DNA from: a virus
Reading direction: 5' to 3' (one strand)
Virus record (IMG/VR): IMGVR_UViG_3300022591_000009
Location: 1-59,131 of that record
Length of the DNA: 59,131 nucleotides
The first letter of the stretch is position 1, and every line of letters starts with the position of its first letter. The notes under the pieces were generated by a model. That model made no database searches and was not told the origin of the DNA. It worked only from the letters and a program-made list of their open reading frames with translations. Of the stretch, positions 15,562-24,491 are shown piece by piece. The translations under genes were made by a program, and so were the position numbers.

Positions 15562-15959
15562 GTGAAGCAGCTATCTCTTTGCCGTTTGGCATTGACGGTT
15601 CTGGCGGTATTGGCGCCTCTACCGACGAGAGCAAGATTTGGGAAGACCGAGTTCGCTTGGTTCTTTTGACAAGTGAAGGCGAAAGAGTAATGCGCCCTAC
15701 CTTTGGCACCCAGATTCGTGCGTTGACCTTTGAAAGTAACTACTCAACCACAGCTGCAGCAGAAAAAGTAGTGGCTGGAGCGTTTACTCGTTGGCTACCC
15801 ACTCTTAAGCTGAAGAGCGTCGTTGCACTTCCAGATGACGTTAACGGGGGTCTAATTATCCAAGTTAACTATAATTTACCTAGTGGGACTCCAGGCGTAC
15901 TTACCACGACTACCCAGACCGCGACCTTTAACCGCTACGGCGACGTAGTTACACAATAG
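15558..15959 (+). CDS. Baseplate wedge protein (gp25/gpW-like)
   Basis: A 133-residue protein with the gp25 signature GERVMRPTFGTQIRALTFE (residues ~46-64). ATG 15558 (ATGA overlap, GGGAG seven bases upstream) is preferred over the in-frame ATG at 15540 inside the spike gene. gp25 nucleates sheath assembly on the baseplate and is conserved in all contractile injection machines. Confidence 0.9.
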   Translation: MSEAAISLPFGIDGSGGIGASTDESKIWEDRVRLVLLTSEGERVMRPTFGTQIRALTFESNYSTTAAAEKVVAGAFTRWLPTLKLKSVVALPDDVNGGLIIQVNYNLPSGTPGVLTTTTQTATFNRYGDVVTQ

Positions 15960-15967
15960 GAGTGTAA

Positions 15968-17449
15968 ATGTCTAACAACTATGTACCACAGGTAGATTAC
16001 ACATCCCGTGACTATTCGGCTATTAGCGCTGACCTAAAGGCGCTTATTCCCAATTACCTACCAGCGTGGACTAACCGCGACCCTTCAGACTTTGGTATCA
16101 CCCTTATTGAGCTCTTTGCATACATGGGCGACATGCTTTCGTACTACATTGACCGCTCAGCTAACGAGGCATTCCTTACCACTGCATCTCAGCGCCAGAG
16201 CGTTTTACAAATCGCTAATCTGCTCAATTACTATCCTAAGAACGTCCGCGCCGCCACTGTAACATTGACCCTAAGCAACAGCGGCTCTTCGGCAGTTGTA
16301 GTTCCTGAGAACACTCAGTTTGCTACCACAACTGTGGTTAACAGCCAAAACGCTCAAATTGTATTTGAGTCGCAAGTAGCTGTAACCGTTCCTGCGGCAT
16401 CGGGCGGAGTTCCTGGAACTGTAACAGTGACATGCCTTGAAGGTTCAAGCGTCACCAACGAGCCAGTTCAAATCTCAGACGGCCTTTCAAATCAAATTTA
16501 TCAGCTTACCCAAAGTCCCGCTATCGACGACTCAATTGCCGTCACAGTCGACGGCACGCCCTATACCCGCGTTGTTAACCTAATTGATGCTGCAGCAAAC
16601 GATGCAGTTTATTCGGGAAGCGTTGATGCAAACGGTAACACATACATCCGTTTTGGCGATGGAATTAGCGGACGCGTTCCACCAGCAAACTCTGAAATTG
16701 TTTTTACCTACCGCGTAGGTAGCGGAGGAGCTGGTAACGTTGCAGCGGGGTCTATTACCAAGATTCTTAATCTTAACGCCTCTGGTATTACAGTTACACA
16801 ACCTTCAGATGCTACTGGTGGTTCAGATGCCGAATCAACAGACTCAATCAAGACAAGCGCAAACGCTAATATTGCAACCCTTAACCGCATTGTGTCTTTA
16901 AAGGATTACATCAATAAGATTCAAGGAGGCGTAACTAACGCCGATAAAGTTAACGCTGTATCCAGTGTCTATACAAGCGTCACTCTTTATGTTGCTCAAA
17001 AAGGTGACCCAGGCGTCGACCCTAATACCGCAGCTTACACTTCAAACTTTGTTGCTCTTCAGCAAAACATCCAAAACTACGTTGTGGACCTAATACCACC
17101 AAATGTTTCTGTAACTGTTCTTCCAGCAACGTATGTACCTTTAGATGTTACGGTGACTATTACAATCCCAGACAAGGTGCGCCAGAGCACGGTAAAGACC
17201 GCGGCCACCTCAGCCATCAACAACCTGCTCACCTTTGATGCGGTTTTGTTTGGCGAAACTGTTAAAGTTGATGATATAAGAAACGCAATATATGGACTAA
17301 ACAGTCAAACGACTCAAGTAACAAACCTCTCTGTAAGCACCTTAGTTCGTCACAACGGCTCTGGCGCTGCGGACGTGGTATGTGCTGCGGGTGAGCTACC
17401 TTCATCGGGAACCATCACGGTTAACATCACGGGCGGAATTACAGGTTAA
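15968..17449 (+). CDS. Baseplate wedge protein (gpJ/gp6-like)
   Basis: A 493-residue protein opening with VDYTSRDYSAISADLKALIP and continuing WTNRDPSDFGITLIELFAYMGDMLSYYIDR, the diagnostic N-terminal block of baseplate J/gp6 proteins. A C-terminal repeat of beta strands (VTVTITIPDKVRQSTV) precedes a second conserved block. gp6 forms the inner ring of the baseplate. TAGGAGT lies just upstream. Confidence 0.9.
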   Translation: MSNNYVPQVDYTSRDYSAISADLKALIPNYLPAWTNRDPSDFGITLIELFAYMGDMLSYYIDRSANEAFLTTASQRQSVLQIANLLNYYPKNVRAATVTLTLSNSGSSAVVVPENTQFATTTVVNSQNAQIVFESQVAVTVPAASGGVPGTVTVTCLEGSSVTNEPVQISDGLSNQIYQLTQSPAIDDSIAVTVDGTPYTRVVNLIDAAANDAVYSGSVDANGNTYIRFGDGISGRVPPANSEIVFTYRVGSGGAGNVAAGSITKILNLNASGITVTQPSDATGGSDAESTDSIKTSANANIATLNRIVSLKDYINKIQGGVTNADKVNAVSSVYTSVTLYVAQKGDPGVDPNTAAYTSNFVALQQNIQNYVVDLIPPNVSVTVLPATYVPLDVTVTITIPDKVRQSTVKTAATSAINNLLTFDAVLFGETVKVDDIRNAIYGLNSQTTQVTNLSVSTLVRHNGSGAADVVCAAGELPSSGTITVNITGGITG

Positions 17450-17458
17450 GGATAGGCC

Positions 17459-17812
17459 ATGACAGCATACTACCCAGGGAATATTGCTCCCTTTGACACC
17501 CACCACAACATCACTGAAATTATCGATGCCTCGCATCCTAATAAGATTCAGACTGAAGTCGTGGCTGTTGAGGCAACTCTCGGCGTTAACCCTAACCTTT
17601 CGGGCGCGTTTAACGGAACGTTGCCTAGCTCGTCAAGCACTACTAACCCCAACGTCAGTTCATACATTTATACAACTACGGGAACAACATTTAACACCGT
17701 TGCAGACCGTATTACCAACGTAGAGAACTTGGCTACAGTTGCTGCAGCGGGCGCGGGGGCTAACCTAGCTATTAACAACCAAACGGTTATCAATTTATTC
17801 GGCGGATACTAA
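17459..17812 (+). CDS. Small baseplate-region protein
   Basis: A 117-residue Ala/Thr/Asn-rich protein with NITEIIDASHPNKIQTEVVAVEATLG, a coiled-coil-like start seen in small proteins that lie between gpJ and gpI genes in other phages, and a short Ser/Thr-rich C-terminal part. I do not recognise a named family. The place between two baseplate genes suggests a fibre-attachment or baseplate role. Confidence 0.5.
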   Translation: MTAYYPGNIAPFDTHHNITEIIDASHPNKIQTEVVAVEATLGVNPNLSGAFNGTLPSSSSTTNPNVSSYIYTTTGTTFNTVADRITNVENLATVAAAGAGANLAINNQTVINLFGGY

Positions 17813-17822
17813 AGGATACTAA

Positions 17823-20060
17823 GTGGCTACATATGGTGTTGACTATTACGGCAGAGCGTTTTACGGAAACGTAAGCCTTGCCGACTTTGACGCAACCCCA
17901 TTTTCAGCCAGTTCAATCGGCTATGGAAAGATTTTTCTCACATGGGCTACACCTACAGGCGATTGGTCGGGCCTTCGTTTAGTAAGAAACGCTTACGGGT
18001 TTCCTCAAACTGCCGATGATGGTCAGGTATTGGTTGATGGTCTTTATGGCGTAACAGCCAACAGTTTTTACGACCCATCGCCTTATGGATTTGATGGAAT
18101 GCTTCCTCAGGGCCAGTACTTTTATTATTCTATTTTTGTTAAACAAACCAACGTAGGAGTATGGGTTAGAGCTGGAAACGCTGCGGGCCTATCAGTAAAA
18201 GACTACGGAACTAGCAGCATGATGTACGGCTATCTGCCAGCTATTTACAAAATGCCTTCGCTGAACTCAGCTGTTGATAATGCCGAAAACTCACAGCTTA
18301 GAGCTTTTATTTCTATCTTTGGTTTTTATTACGACCTGTTCCGCACTGAAACTTCTAGCATCACTTCTCGCTACAATATTCAAAACGTAGCGGGTAACTT
18401 GATTCCAGCGCTCATGCAACAGTTTGGCTTAGAGTTTGAGCCAGAGCTTGGCATCAAGCGTGGACGCGCTCTTCTCTCTAACATAATTCACATCAATCAG
18501 TCCAAGGGCAGCCGCACAGGCATTGTGGACTACATCAAGGCCTTTACAGGTAACTCAGCCACGGTTGCCACTGGCAAAAACTTGATGCTAGATATTAATG
18601 ATTCATCATTTGAACAAAGCATCGGCGGATGGACTGCCACCAATGCTACGTTAGCCCAGCATGTCCCAGCGACTATCACAACATGGTCAGTCAGAGGAAC
18701 CACACTTACTGTAATCGTAAATAGTGCTTCATACCTTTCAGTAGGCAACTCCGTACTTATCTACGGCGGCACTGCCATTGACGGCGCTTACACAATTGCT
18801 ACTTTAAGTGGTACAACCATTACTGCCACTATTGGCAGCGGCTTTGATGGATTGACGGGTACTGGTGGGCGCATATCTCGACACGCCCCTTACTACGAGG
18901 CTTCAAATCCATACGGCGTAGCTAACGCTCGAAACGCTACATTGAAGGTAACCCCAACATCTACAACTGCGATTGTGGCTAGCTGCGTACCCTCTTCTTC
19001 AAGCCCCATCCTTCATGGAATTCCAGTAACTGCAGGGTTCTCCTACACCTTGAGCTTGCGCGTATGGTCTGAGACGAATACCCGCACTGTTCAAGCCCAG
19101 ATTTCTTGGTATGACCGCACAGGCACAATCATCGGCAGCCCGTCTACTTCATCTGGTACCACATCCAGCCTTACAGGGTGGACCTTGGTGTCAAAAAGTG
19201 ACAACGCACCAGCGGGAGCCGTCTACGCTGTGCCACAATTTAAGATTGCCTCGCCGACTACCTCAGAGGCCCACTACTTTGACGCCGTACAGTTTGAGGC
19301 AGGCTCTTCTGCAACCTACTTCCAAGAGTCACGTCAGTTACAGGTTGTTGTTGCGGCTGACCGTGTTAACGAACTTATTAACCCTAACTTCGAAGCCTCT
19401 ACAGCTGCGCCTTGGACAGTCACAGGCGCTACCTTAAACGTACAGGTAGACGAGTTCACGCCAAGCCCTTCTTCTAACGTCCCTGTTAGTAGCGGCGCGG
19501 GAGAAATGTACGCAACTGGTACAACGGCAGCTACCTTAACTTCAGCGACGACAACTGCTGACTACATGCCAATTCTTGCTGGAGACTCTTATACATTTAG
19601 TGGATACGTAAAAGTATCTGCTGACGGCAGTCCAACAGTTCTTGAGCAGTACACAGTGCAAATTGATTGGTACGACAATACCAACACTCTTATCAACAGC
19701 TCCTACAGCGGTTACTTTTCTGCTCCACTAGACCAATACGCTCGCTTCTCATTAACCGCAGCTTCACCAACCAGCGCTGCTACTGCAGTGGTCAAGCTCG
19801 TATGGCCAGCACCAACAGCTTCAGGAATAGGTCTGTTGATTGACTCTTTCATGTTTGAGCGTGCACCTTTTGCCGCAGACTACTTTGATGGAAACAATGG
19901 TTACGCCGATTTGGGCGACGTAGTGTGGGAGGGTACGGCTAATGGAAGCCGTAGCCACTATTACCGCAACCGCAACGCAACGGAAACCCGTTTGATTGCA
20001 ACACTCCCTAACTATCTGACGCTGGGAACAAATTTTGCCATTTACTACGCTCAGCCGTAG
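17823..20060 (+). CDS. gpI-like tail protein fused to carbohydrate-binding-like modules
   Basis: A 745-residue GTG-started protein (AAGGA upstream). Residues ~1-125 form an Fn3-like beta domain (SIGYGKIFLTWATPTGDWS). Residues ~130-245 resemble P2 gpI (GYLPAIYK, LRAFISIFGFYYDLFRTE, ALMQQFGLEFEPELG, SKGSRTGIVDYIKAFTG). Two similar beta-sandwich modules follow, starting near residues 255 (SFEQSIGGW) and 517 (NPNFEASTAAPW), like CBM4/9-type or DUF642-like sugar-binding domains. It probably links baseplate to a receptor or fibre and may bind cell-surface glycan. Confidence 0.7.
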   Translation: MATYGVDYYGRAFYGNVSLADFDATPFSASSIGYGKIFLTWATPTGDWSGLRLVRNAYGFPQTADDGQVLVDGLYGVTANSFYDPSPYGFDGMLPQGQYFYYSIFVKQTNVGVWVRAGNAAGLSVKDYGTSSMMYGYLPAIYKMPSLNSAVDNAENSQLRAFISIFGFYYDLFRTETSSITSRYNIQNVAGNLIPALMQQFGLEFEPELGIKRGRALLSNIIHINQSKGSRTGIVDYIKAFTGNSATVATGKNLMLDINDSSFEQSIGGWTATNATLAQHVPATITTWSVRGTTLTVIVNSASYLSVGNSVLIYGGTAIDGAYTIATLSGTTITATIGSGFDGLTGTGGRISRHAPYYEASNPYGVANARNATLKVTPTSTTAIVASCVPSSSSPILHGIPVTAGFSYTLSLRVWSETNTRTVQAQISWYDRTGTIIGSPSTSSGTTSSLTGWTLVSKSDNAPAGAVYAVPQFKIASPTTSEAHYFDAVQFEAGSSATYFQESRQLQVVVAADRVNELINPNFEASTAAPWTVTGATLNVQVDEFTPSPSSNVPVSSGAGEMYATGTTAATLTSATTTADYMPILAGDSYTFSGYVKVSADGSPTVLEQYTVQIDWYDNTNTLINSSYSGYFSAPLDQYARFSLTAASPTSAATAVVKLVWPAPTASGIGLLIDSFMFERAPFAADYFDGNNGYADLGDVVWEGTANGSRSHYYRNRNATETRLIATLPNYLTLGTNFAIYYAQP

Positions 20061-20063
20061 TAT
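20058..20063 (+). promoter_or_regulatory. Possible -10 box (TAGTAT) for leaderless start at 20070
   Basis: TAGTAT is followed by exactly six bases and the ATG of the holin-like gene, as at 27685, 38786 and 42895. No Shine-Dalgarno is present before that ATG. Weak evidence. Confidence 0.25.
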
Positions 20064-20069
20064 TGCCTT

Positions 20070-20333
20070 ATGGCTACCTTATTTCTAGTTTCAGGATTTA
20101 CGGCGTTCTTCATCGCTGTCATTGAGCAGCTAATTCCACTACGTTCTATGAAAGCACTGCTATCTATCTTGTTTTCAGTAGGTGGGTGTTTGCTTATCTC
20201 GCATATGGACGTTCGAACGTTTGTTCTAACAACCGTGGCAGCGTCATTCTTTGGACCTACGCTAGCACTGGCGGCTGACAGGCTTTCTACCTTTAGACCT
20301 GCCCTAGTTCAGTCAATTCGCCCCAGAGAATAA
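20070..20333 (+). CDS. Small membrane protein, holin-like
   Basis: An 87-residue protein with two to three hydrophobic segments (residues ~3-22, ~29-47 and ~50-70) and a charged C-terminal tail (RLSTFRPALVQSIRPRE). Size and topology resemble phage holins, and it closes the late module. There is no endolysin gene next to it; the only wall peptidase nearby is the domain in the tape-measure protein. Holin function is inferred. Confidence 0.5.
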   Translation: MATLFLVSGFTAFFIAVIEQLIPLRSMKALLSILFSVGGCLLISHMDVRTFVLTTVAASFFGPTLALAADRLSTFRPALVQSIRPRE

Positions 20334-20348
20334 GTCGGGTGTAGGATT

Positions 20349-20371
20349 GCCCTCTTCTTGAAAGGGAGGGC
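20349..20371 (+). promoter_or_regulatory. Hairpin overlapping a ribosome binding site
   Basis: GCCCTC at 20349-20354 can pair with GAGGGC at 20366-20371, which is the Shine-Dalgarno of the next gene (ATG 20374). Six base pairs with an 11-base loop; it could dampen translation or be a remnant terminator without T-run. Confidence 0.4.
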
Positions 20372-20373
20372 CC

Positions 20374-20964
20374 ATGGCCGAACAAACTTATATAGTCGTC
20401 TCTGGTAACGGAGAGACAAGCCGTAACAACGTAGAAGCGCTGATTGGCGATTATGTCATGATGCTAAGACAAGAAAAGAAATCCCCCGTCATTGTGCTTG
20501 TTGGTCAGGGGCGTTTCACCCTGCCTCAAACTTGGTGTTCCCAATATGCCAAAGAGCTCGGCATAGACTGCATAGCCATCGCTAACATTAACCGTGCCGC
20601 AGAAAGTCTGACCCACTCATCGTTCGTATTGGCAGAAGACTCGTTTGACGAAGTAGCCAAGCTTGTACAAGGCTCAGAGGCATACGGCTTTCTGGTCTGG
20701 GAGGACGGGGACGAGGATTCGGCCCTTACCCTTGAGGCCCTGTCTAAGGTTGGCGTTAAGTGCTTTGACCTAACAAACGGGCTTTACGATATTGCGCCAA
20801 GTGGCGAAGCAAAGGCTGTGGAAGCCCCTACAGCCCCCGTACAGACAGAGGTTGTCACAGTCACCCCTCCAGAGGCCTTCATGCCCTCTAAAGACCGCGA
20901 GGCCACGATTCGCAGATTGACCAATGAGTTTGTAGAAGCCTTAATAAAGGCGCTGGATGCTTAG
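20374..20964 (+). CDS. Hypothetical protein, Rossmann-like
   Basis: A 196-residue acidic protein with alternating hydrophobic strands and helices (QTYIVVSGNGETSRNN, SPVIVLVGQGRFTLP, IDCIAIANINRAAE, YGFLVWEDGDEDS), suggestive of a nucleotide-binding or SLOG-like alpha/beta fold, then a Pro/Thr linker and a short C-terminal helix. No family is recognised with confidence. First gene of the replication module; its stop overlaps the start of the winged-helix gene. Confidence 0.55.
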   Translation: MAEQTYIVVSGNGETSRNNVEALIGDYVMMLRQEKKSPVIVLVGQGRFTLPQTWCSQYAKELGIDCIAIANINRAAESLTHSSFVLAEDSFDEVAKLVQGSEAYGFLVWEDGDEDSALTLEALSKVGVKCFDLTNGLYDIAPSGEAKAVEAPTAPVQTEVVTVTPPEAFMPSKDREATIRRLTNEFVEALIKALDA

Positions 20965-21856
20965 TCTTCGGGCTGCTGGGCTCTACGCCTACATCTGCCA
21001 AAACCCTGACGAGTCGCTTTCAGCTGTCTCCATCGCTAAACACTTCAAGGAGGGTGAGAAGGCAATTCGCGCTGCCCTTAATGAGCTTCGTGAAGCAGGA
21101 TTAATCATAACTCGGACAATAAGGACATCCTCAGGACAGCTCATCAAGGTAACTGAGCTAGTAGCTGACTCCCAAAACCGAGCGGCGGAAAACGGCGGAT
21201 ACGTACAGCTGACTGAGCTCTATAGCCAGAACAGCCTAATAACCCAATTAGCTAGTTCTTCTAATAGAGTAAGAAGCTTTGCTAATACAAAAATGGAATT
21301 TTTGGAAGAAGAGACCTTCCAAGAGATTGGAGAAAAGATGGGCTACGACTTTTTTGGCTCAACCTCATCGCCAGACGACGACGCCCTCGCCGAACGCCGC
21401 AAGTTTGAAGCGGCTAAGCAAGCAGAGCTCCTTGAAGCAAAGGCTAAGTACCACGACGAGAAGTTAGAGCTTCGTGACCGTAAGCGTGCTAATCCGATTG
21501 ACTGGACATCGTCAGATGTTGCCCGAGAGTTCGCCAACCAGTTGCACGAACGTTGGGACATCCCGCCATGGCAAGTCGGTAACACTCCGTTTGCCAAAGC
21601 TCTGTACACAGCTCGGGTTAGATTTGAAACCAACGGCGAGATAGAGCTACGGATGATTAAGAACTTCCTAGCTCAGCCAAACGTCAAGGACATGAAAGAC
21701 CCTGACATGATGTGGAAGTACTTCATCAAATCTTTTAGCGCTTTGGCGCAGCGTGCTAAGCTAGAAATGCCTAACGCCGAGAAGGCTGCTAGGGTAGAAG
21801 AACTTGCAGCGAGACTGAACGCCTCGCTCTTCGAAGATTACGGAGACAACGACTGA
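20957..21856 (+). CDS. Winged-helix replication protein (initiator-like)
   Basis: A 299-residue protein. The first 70 residues form a winged helix (AGLYAYICQNPDESLSAVSIAKHFKEG, then AALNELREAGLIITRT). The middle is charged and helical, and the C-terminal half (SSDVAREFANQLHERW, MIKNFLAQPNV, WKYFIKSFSAL) resembles DnaD/phage replisome-organiser style domains. It precedes the DnaC-like loader by a 1-bp overlap, matching the initiator-loader-helicase order of many phages. Probable role is origin recognition or helicase recruitment. Confidence 0.65.
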   Translation: MLSLRAAGLYAYICQNPDESLSAVSIAKHFKEGEKAIRAALNELREAGLIITRTIRTSSGQLIKVTELVADSQNRAAENGGYVQLTELYSQNSLITQLASSSNRVRSFANTKMEFLEEETFQEIGEKMGYDFFGSTSSPDDDALAERRKFEAAKQAELLEAKAKYHDEKLELRDRKRANPIDWTSSDVAREFANQLHERWDIPPWQVGNTPFAKALYTARVRFETNGEIELRMIKNFLAQPNVKDMKDPDMMWKYFIKSFSALAQRAKLEMPNAEKAARVEELAARLNASLFEDYGDND

Positions 21857-22560
21857 TGTACAAACAAGACGACCTCAAGATACGTCGCCGTACATGGCTA
21901 AAGCTTTCGGGCATTCCTGAGCATGCCGCTAACTCTGTAGGCTGGCTACTCTCTGACTGCATCGACCTAGATGAAGACACAGCTCGTTCTGTCAAGAGCT
22001 GGGTCAACCACGTCAAGAACCGTCGAGTCATCCGCGCCTCTGGTGAGAAGCTTTGCGGCAAGGGCGTCATGATTTTTGGTGACCCTGGTTTTGGCAAGAC
22101 CACAGTTGCATCGGCGATGCTCCAAGAAATGATTACGTCGTTCATGATGGATTCATTTGATGCGCCAAACAGCGTCTTGGTTCGTCCTGTCTATTTTGCA
22201 TCCTTCAACAACTTGATTAGCCTTAAGGGCGAGATTATTTCTAACGAAGCTCACGACTCTGATGAGAAGCTGTTTCAAGGGGTTATGGGCGATTGCAAGG
22301 ATGACGCCTACAACATCCGCGTCTTGGTGATTGATGACATTGGTAAAGAGCACATGAGTCAAAGTGGATGGCAACGTAACCTACTCCACGATATCATCCG
22401 CTCTCGACATGGTCGCGGCTTACCAACAATCATTACAACGAACCTAAGTCCTGAAGATTGGGCAGACGTTTACGGAACTGCTACTGGAAGCTTTATTAAC
22501 GAGGCGTTCTATCTTATCGGAGTCAAAAGTAAGGCGGGTGACCTAAGATTAAAGGCATGA
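21856..22560 (+). CDS. DnaC-like AAA+ helicase loader
   Basis: A 234-residue AAA+ ATPase: Walker A GDPGFGKT at residues 75-82, an alpha/beta core with YFASFNNLISLKGE, Walker B RVLVIDDIGKE, and a sensor-1 region (TIITTNLSPEDW). DnaC/IstB-type proteins load the replicative DnaB helicase, and a DnaB gene lies three genes downstream. ATGA overlap with the next gene. Confidence 0.85.
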   Translation: MYKQDDLKIRRRTWLKLSGIPEHAANSVGWLLSDCIDLDEDTARSVKSWVNHVKNRRVIRASGEKLCGKGVMIFGDPGFGKTTVASAMLQEMITSFMMDSFDAPNSVLVRPVYFASFNNLISLKGEIISNEAHDSDEKLFQGVMGDCKDDAYNIRVLVIDDIGKEHMSQSGWQRNLLHDIIRSRHGRGLPTIITTNLSPEDWADVYGTATGSFINEAFYLIGVKSKAGDLRLKA

Positions 22561-22844
22561 CACAGAAGCTGCTCCAAGTCTTTCTTAGCCCTAGCCAGAC
22601 TTTAGGTATCTACGAAGTGACCATGGGAGAGTACGAGTCTTTAAAGTGCACCTGCGCCACTTTTACTTCTAAGGACACTTGCAAGCACACACGCTTTGTC
22701 GATGACCGCATCAAGTCAAACGGCGGAACTTACCCGTTAGAGATTTCTGACAGGGCAAAGATTGAAGACGCAGACTTGGCTCATACGTCCGAAGAAGCTT
22801 TCAGGAGTTTCATTATCAGATTTGGGAAGATAGAGGTTTACTAG
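22557..22844 (+). CDS. Small SWIM-like zinc-finger protein
   Basis: A 95-residue protein with CTCATFTSKDTCKHT (residues ~31-45), a CxC...CxH pattern that matches SWIM zinc fingers, which bind DNA or proteins. No other domain. It is translationally coupled to the helicase-loader gene (ATGA), so a replication role is likely but unproven. Confidence 0.6.
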   Translation: MTQKLLQVFLSPSQTLGIYEVTMGEYESLKCTCATFTSKDTCKHTRFVDDRIKSNGGTYPLEISDRAKIEDADLAHTSEEAFRSFIIRFGKIEVY

Positions 22845-22846
22845 AA

Positions 22847-23272
22847 ATGCAAAAAGGGGACATAAGCAACGCGATGCCTAAGCGGTATCTCGTGCACATC
22901 AACACTATTCGTACAACCACTCCGTATGTAAAGAAAGTTCTAGGTATCATTCCTACCGTAAAGAAGGAACACGCCTACAACAACATGATATTGAGTCGTT
23001 TCTACCTCCATGCCAATAACATTGGCGACACCCTTGAGTTGTTTTCTACCGACGGTAAAACAGATGAGCTAGAAGCAACAATGGAATACCTAGACCGTGT
23101 GGGCACTAACCCATTTAGATACTTCACAGCATATGAGTCTGTTGACCACTTAGTTGCAGAACTTCCGTATCGTCCAGAGTTACGTGGAGTTGTAGATATT
23201 CCAGAACGGCTGTTACGGTACGGCTCTTGGGGCATGGCATACACAGACCTATTTGGAGGACCGCGTGACTAA
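22847..23272 (+). CDS. Conserved hypothetical protein of replication module
   Basis: A 141-residue protein of mixed alpha/beta character with LVAELPYRPELRGVVDIPER and LLRYGSWGMAY near its end. I recall similar ends in uncharacterised actinophage proteins but know no function. It lies between the SWIM-like and helicase genes and overlaps the latter by 8 bp if GTG 23265 is the helicase start. Confidence 0.5.
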   Translation: MQKGDISNAMPKRYLVHINTIRTTTPYVKKVLGIIPTVKKEHAYNNMILSRFYLHANNIGDTLELFSTDGKTDELEATMEYLDRVGTNPFRYFTAYESVDHLVAELPYRPELRGVVDIPERLLRYGSWGMAYTDLFGGPRD

Positions 23273-24491
23273 CGACACTCGCCTATTGCACAAAGCCCTC
23301 GCTAACCGCGACCTGTCGCCTCTGTTCTCACGTGGCGTTACTGACCTATGGTTTAAAGACGATGCCGACCGTCGCCTGTTTTCTTTTCTACGCCGCCACT
23401 TCTCGGAGTACGGCGAGTGTCCAAGTATTCAAGCGGTTCAGGATAACTTCCCTAACTTTGAGCTAGAGCCTGTAGAAGACAGCGTTGAGTACCTGCTGGA
23501 CTACCTGATTAGCTCACGCCGTAAGAAAGCCACCCTTGGCATTATTGAGCGCTCGATGCAAATTATCGAAAAGGAAGACGACCATGAGGCTGTTCTTCTT
23601 GAGATGCAGAGTGGCGTGGCAAAGCTTGACGAAGAGGGCTTTTCATTTAGTACTGACCTAGACCTGACGGCTGACCCTGACGTTCGTTTTCAAGAGTACT
23701 TAAACCGTAAGAACCATCCAGACGGAATCCTTGGGTTCCCAACAGGCTTACCTACAATTGACTCAACCATTAGCGGCGTACAGAACGGGCAGTTCATTGT
23801 TATCGCTGCGTTGCCTAAGACGGGTAAATCAACCCTCCTTATGCAAATGGGTATCAACATGCACAACGCTGGTAACACCATCATGTTCCAAACCTTTGAG
23901 ATGAGTTCCACCGAGCAGGCGTCTCGTTACGATGCTATGCGTTCTCGTCTTTCTCACCAACGGCTTATCACAGGTACGTTGACACCTGAGGAAGAGGCTC
24001 GCTACCGCACTAACTTGAACAACTTGAAGCGCTACAAGGGCTTTCACCTTGTTGACTCTAACGCTGGCATGACCGTAACTGGCGTTGCCAACAAGATTCA
24101 AACTCTGCAACCAGAGATTGTGATTATTGACGGTATCTACCTGATGATTGATGAGAATGGCGAAAAGCCTGGCTCACCACAAGCTATCACTAATATCACT
24201 CGTTCTCTTAAGCGCTTAGCGCAAAAGACTAATAAGCCAATCATTGTTTCAACGCAGTTCCTTGAGAGCAAGACTCGTGGCGGCAAAGCTGACATGTACT
24301 CAATTGGATACTCGTCCTCATTCGGTCAAGACGCTGACGTTGTACTTGGACTTGAAAAAGAAGACGACTCGGTTGACGAGCTTCGTACTCTAAAGATTAT
24401 GGCTTCTCGTAACTCGGGACCTGCTAACGTCACACTTACGTGGGACTGGAACACAGGTATCTTCAAAGAGATGGACGAGACCGACCTATGA
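23265..24491 (+). CDS. DnaB-like replicative helicase
   Basis: About 408 residues from GTG 23265, which has GGAGGA five bases upstream; a TTG at 23253 is an alternative. Small N-terminal helical domain, linker helices, then a RecA-fold core: FPTGLPTIDSTISG, Walker A ALPKTGKST (K188), EMSSTEQASR (catalytic Glu region), EIVIIDGIYLM (Walker B) and ISTQ-like VSTQFLESK. The hexameric helicase unwinds the fork 5'-3'. Stop overlaps the primase ATG. Confidence 0.9.
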   Translation: MTNDTRLLHKALANRDLSPLFSRGVTDLWFKDDADRRLFSFLRRHFSEYGECPSIQAVQDNFPNFELEPVEDSVEYLLDYLISSRRKKATLGIIERSMQIIEKEDDHEAVLLEMQSGVAKLDEEGFSFSTDLDLTADPDVRFQEYLNRKNHPDGILGFPTGLPTIDSTISGVQNGQFIVIAALPKTGKSTLLMQMGINMHNAGNTIMFQTFEMSSTEQASRYDAMRSRLSHQRLITGTLTPEEEARYRTNLNNLKRYKGFHLVDSNAGMTVTGVANKIQTLQPEIVIIDGIYLMIDENGEKPGSPQAITNITRSLKRLAQKTNKPIIVSTQFLESKTRGGKADMYSIGYSSSFGQDADVVLGLEKEDDSVDELRTLKIMASRNSGPANVTLTWDWNTGIFKEMDETDL

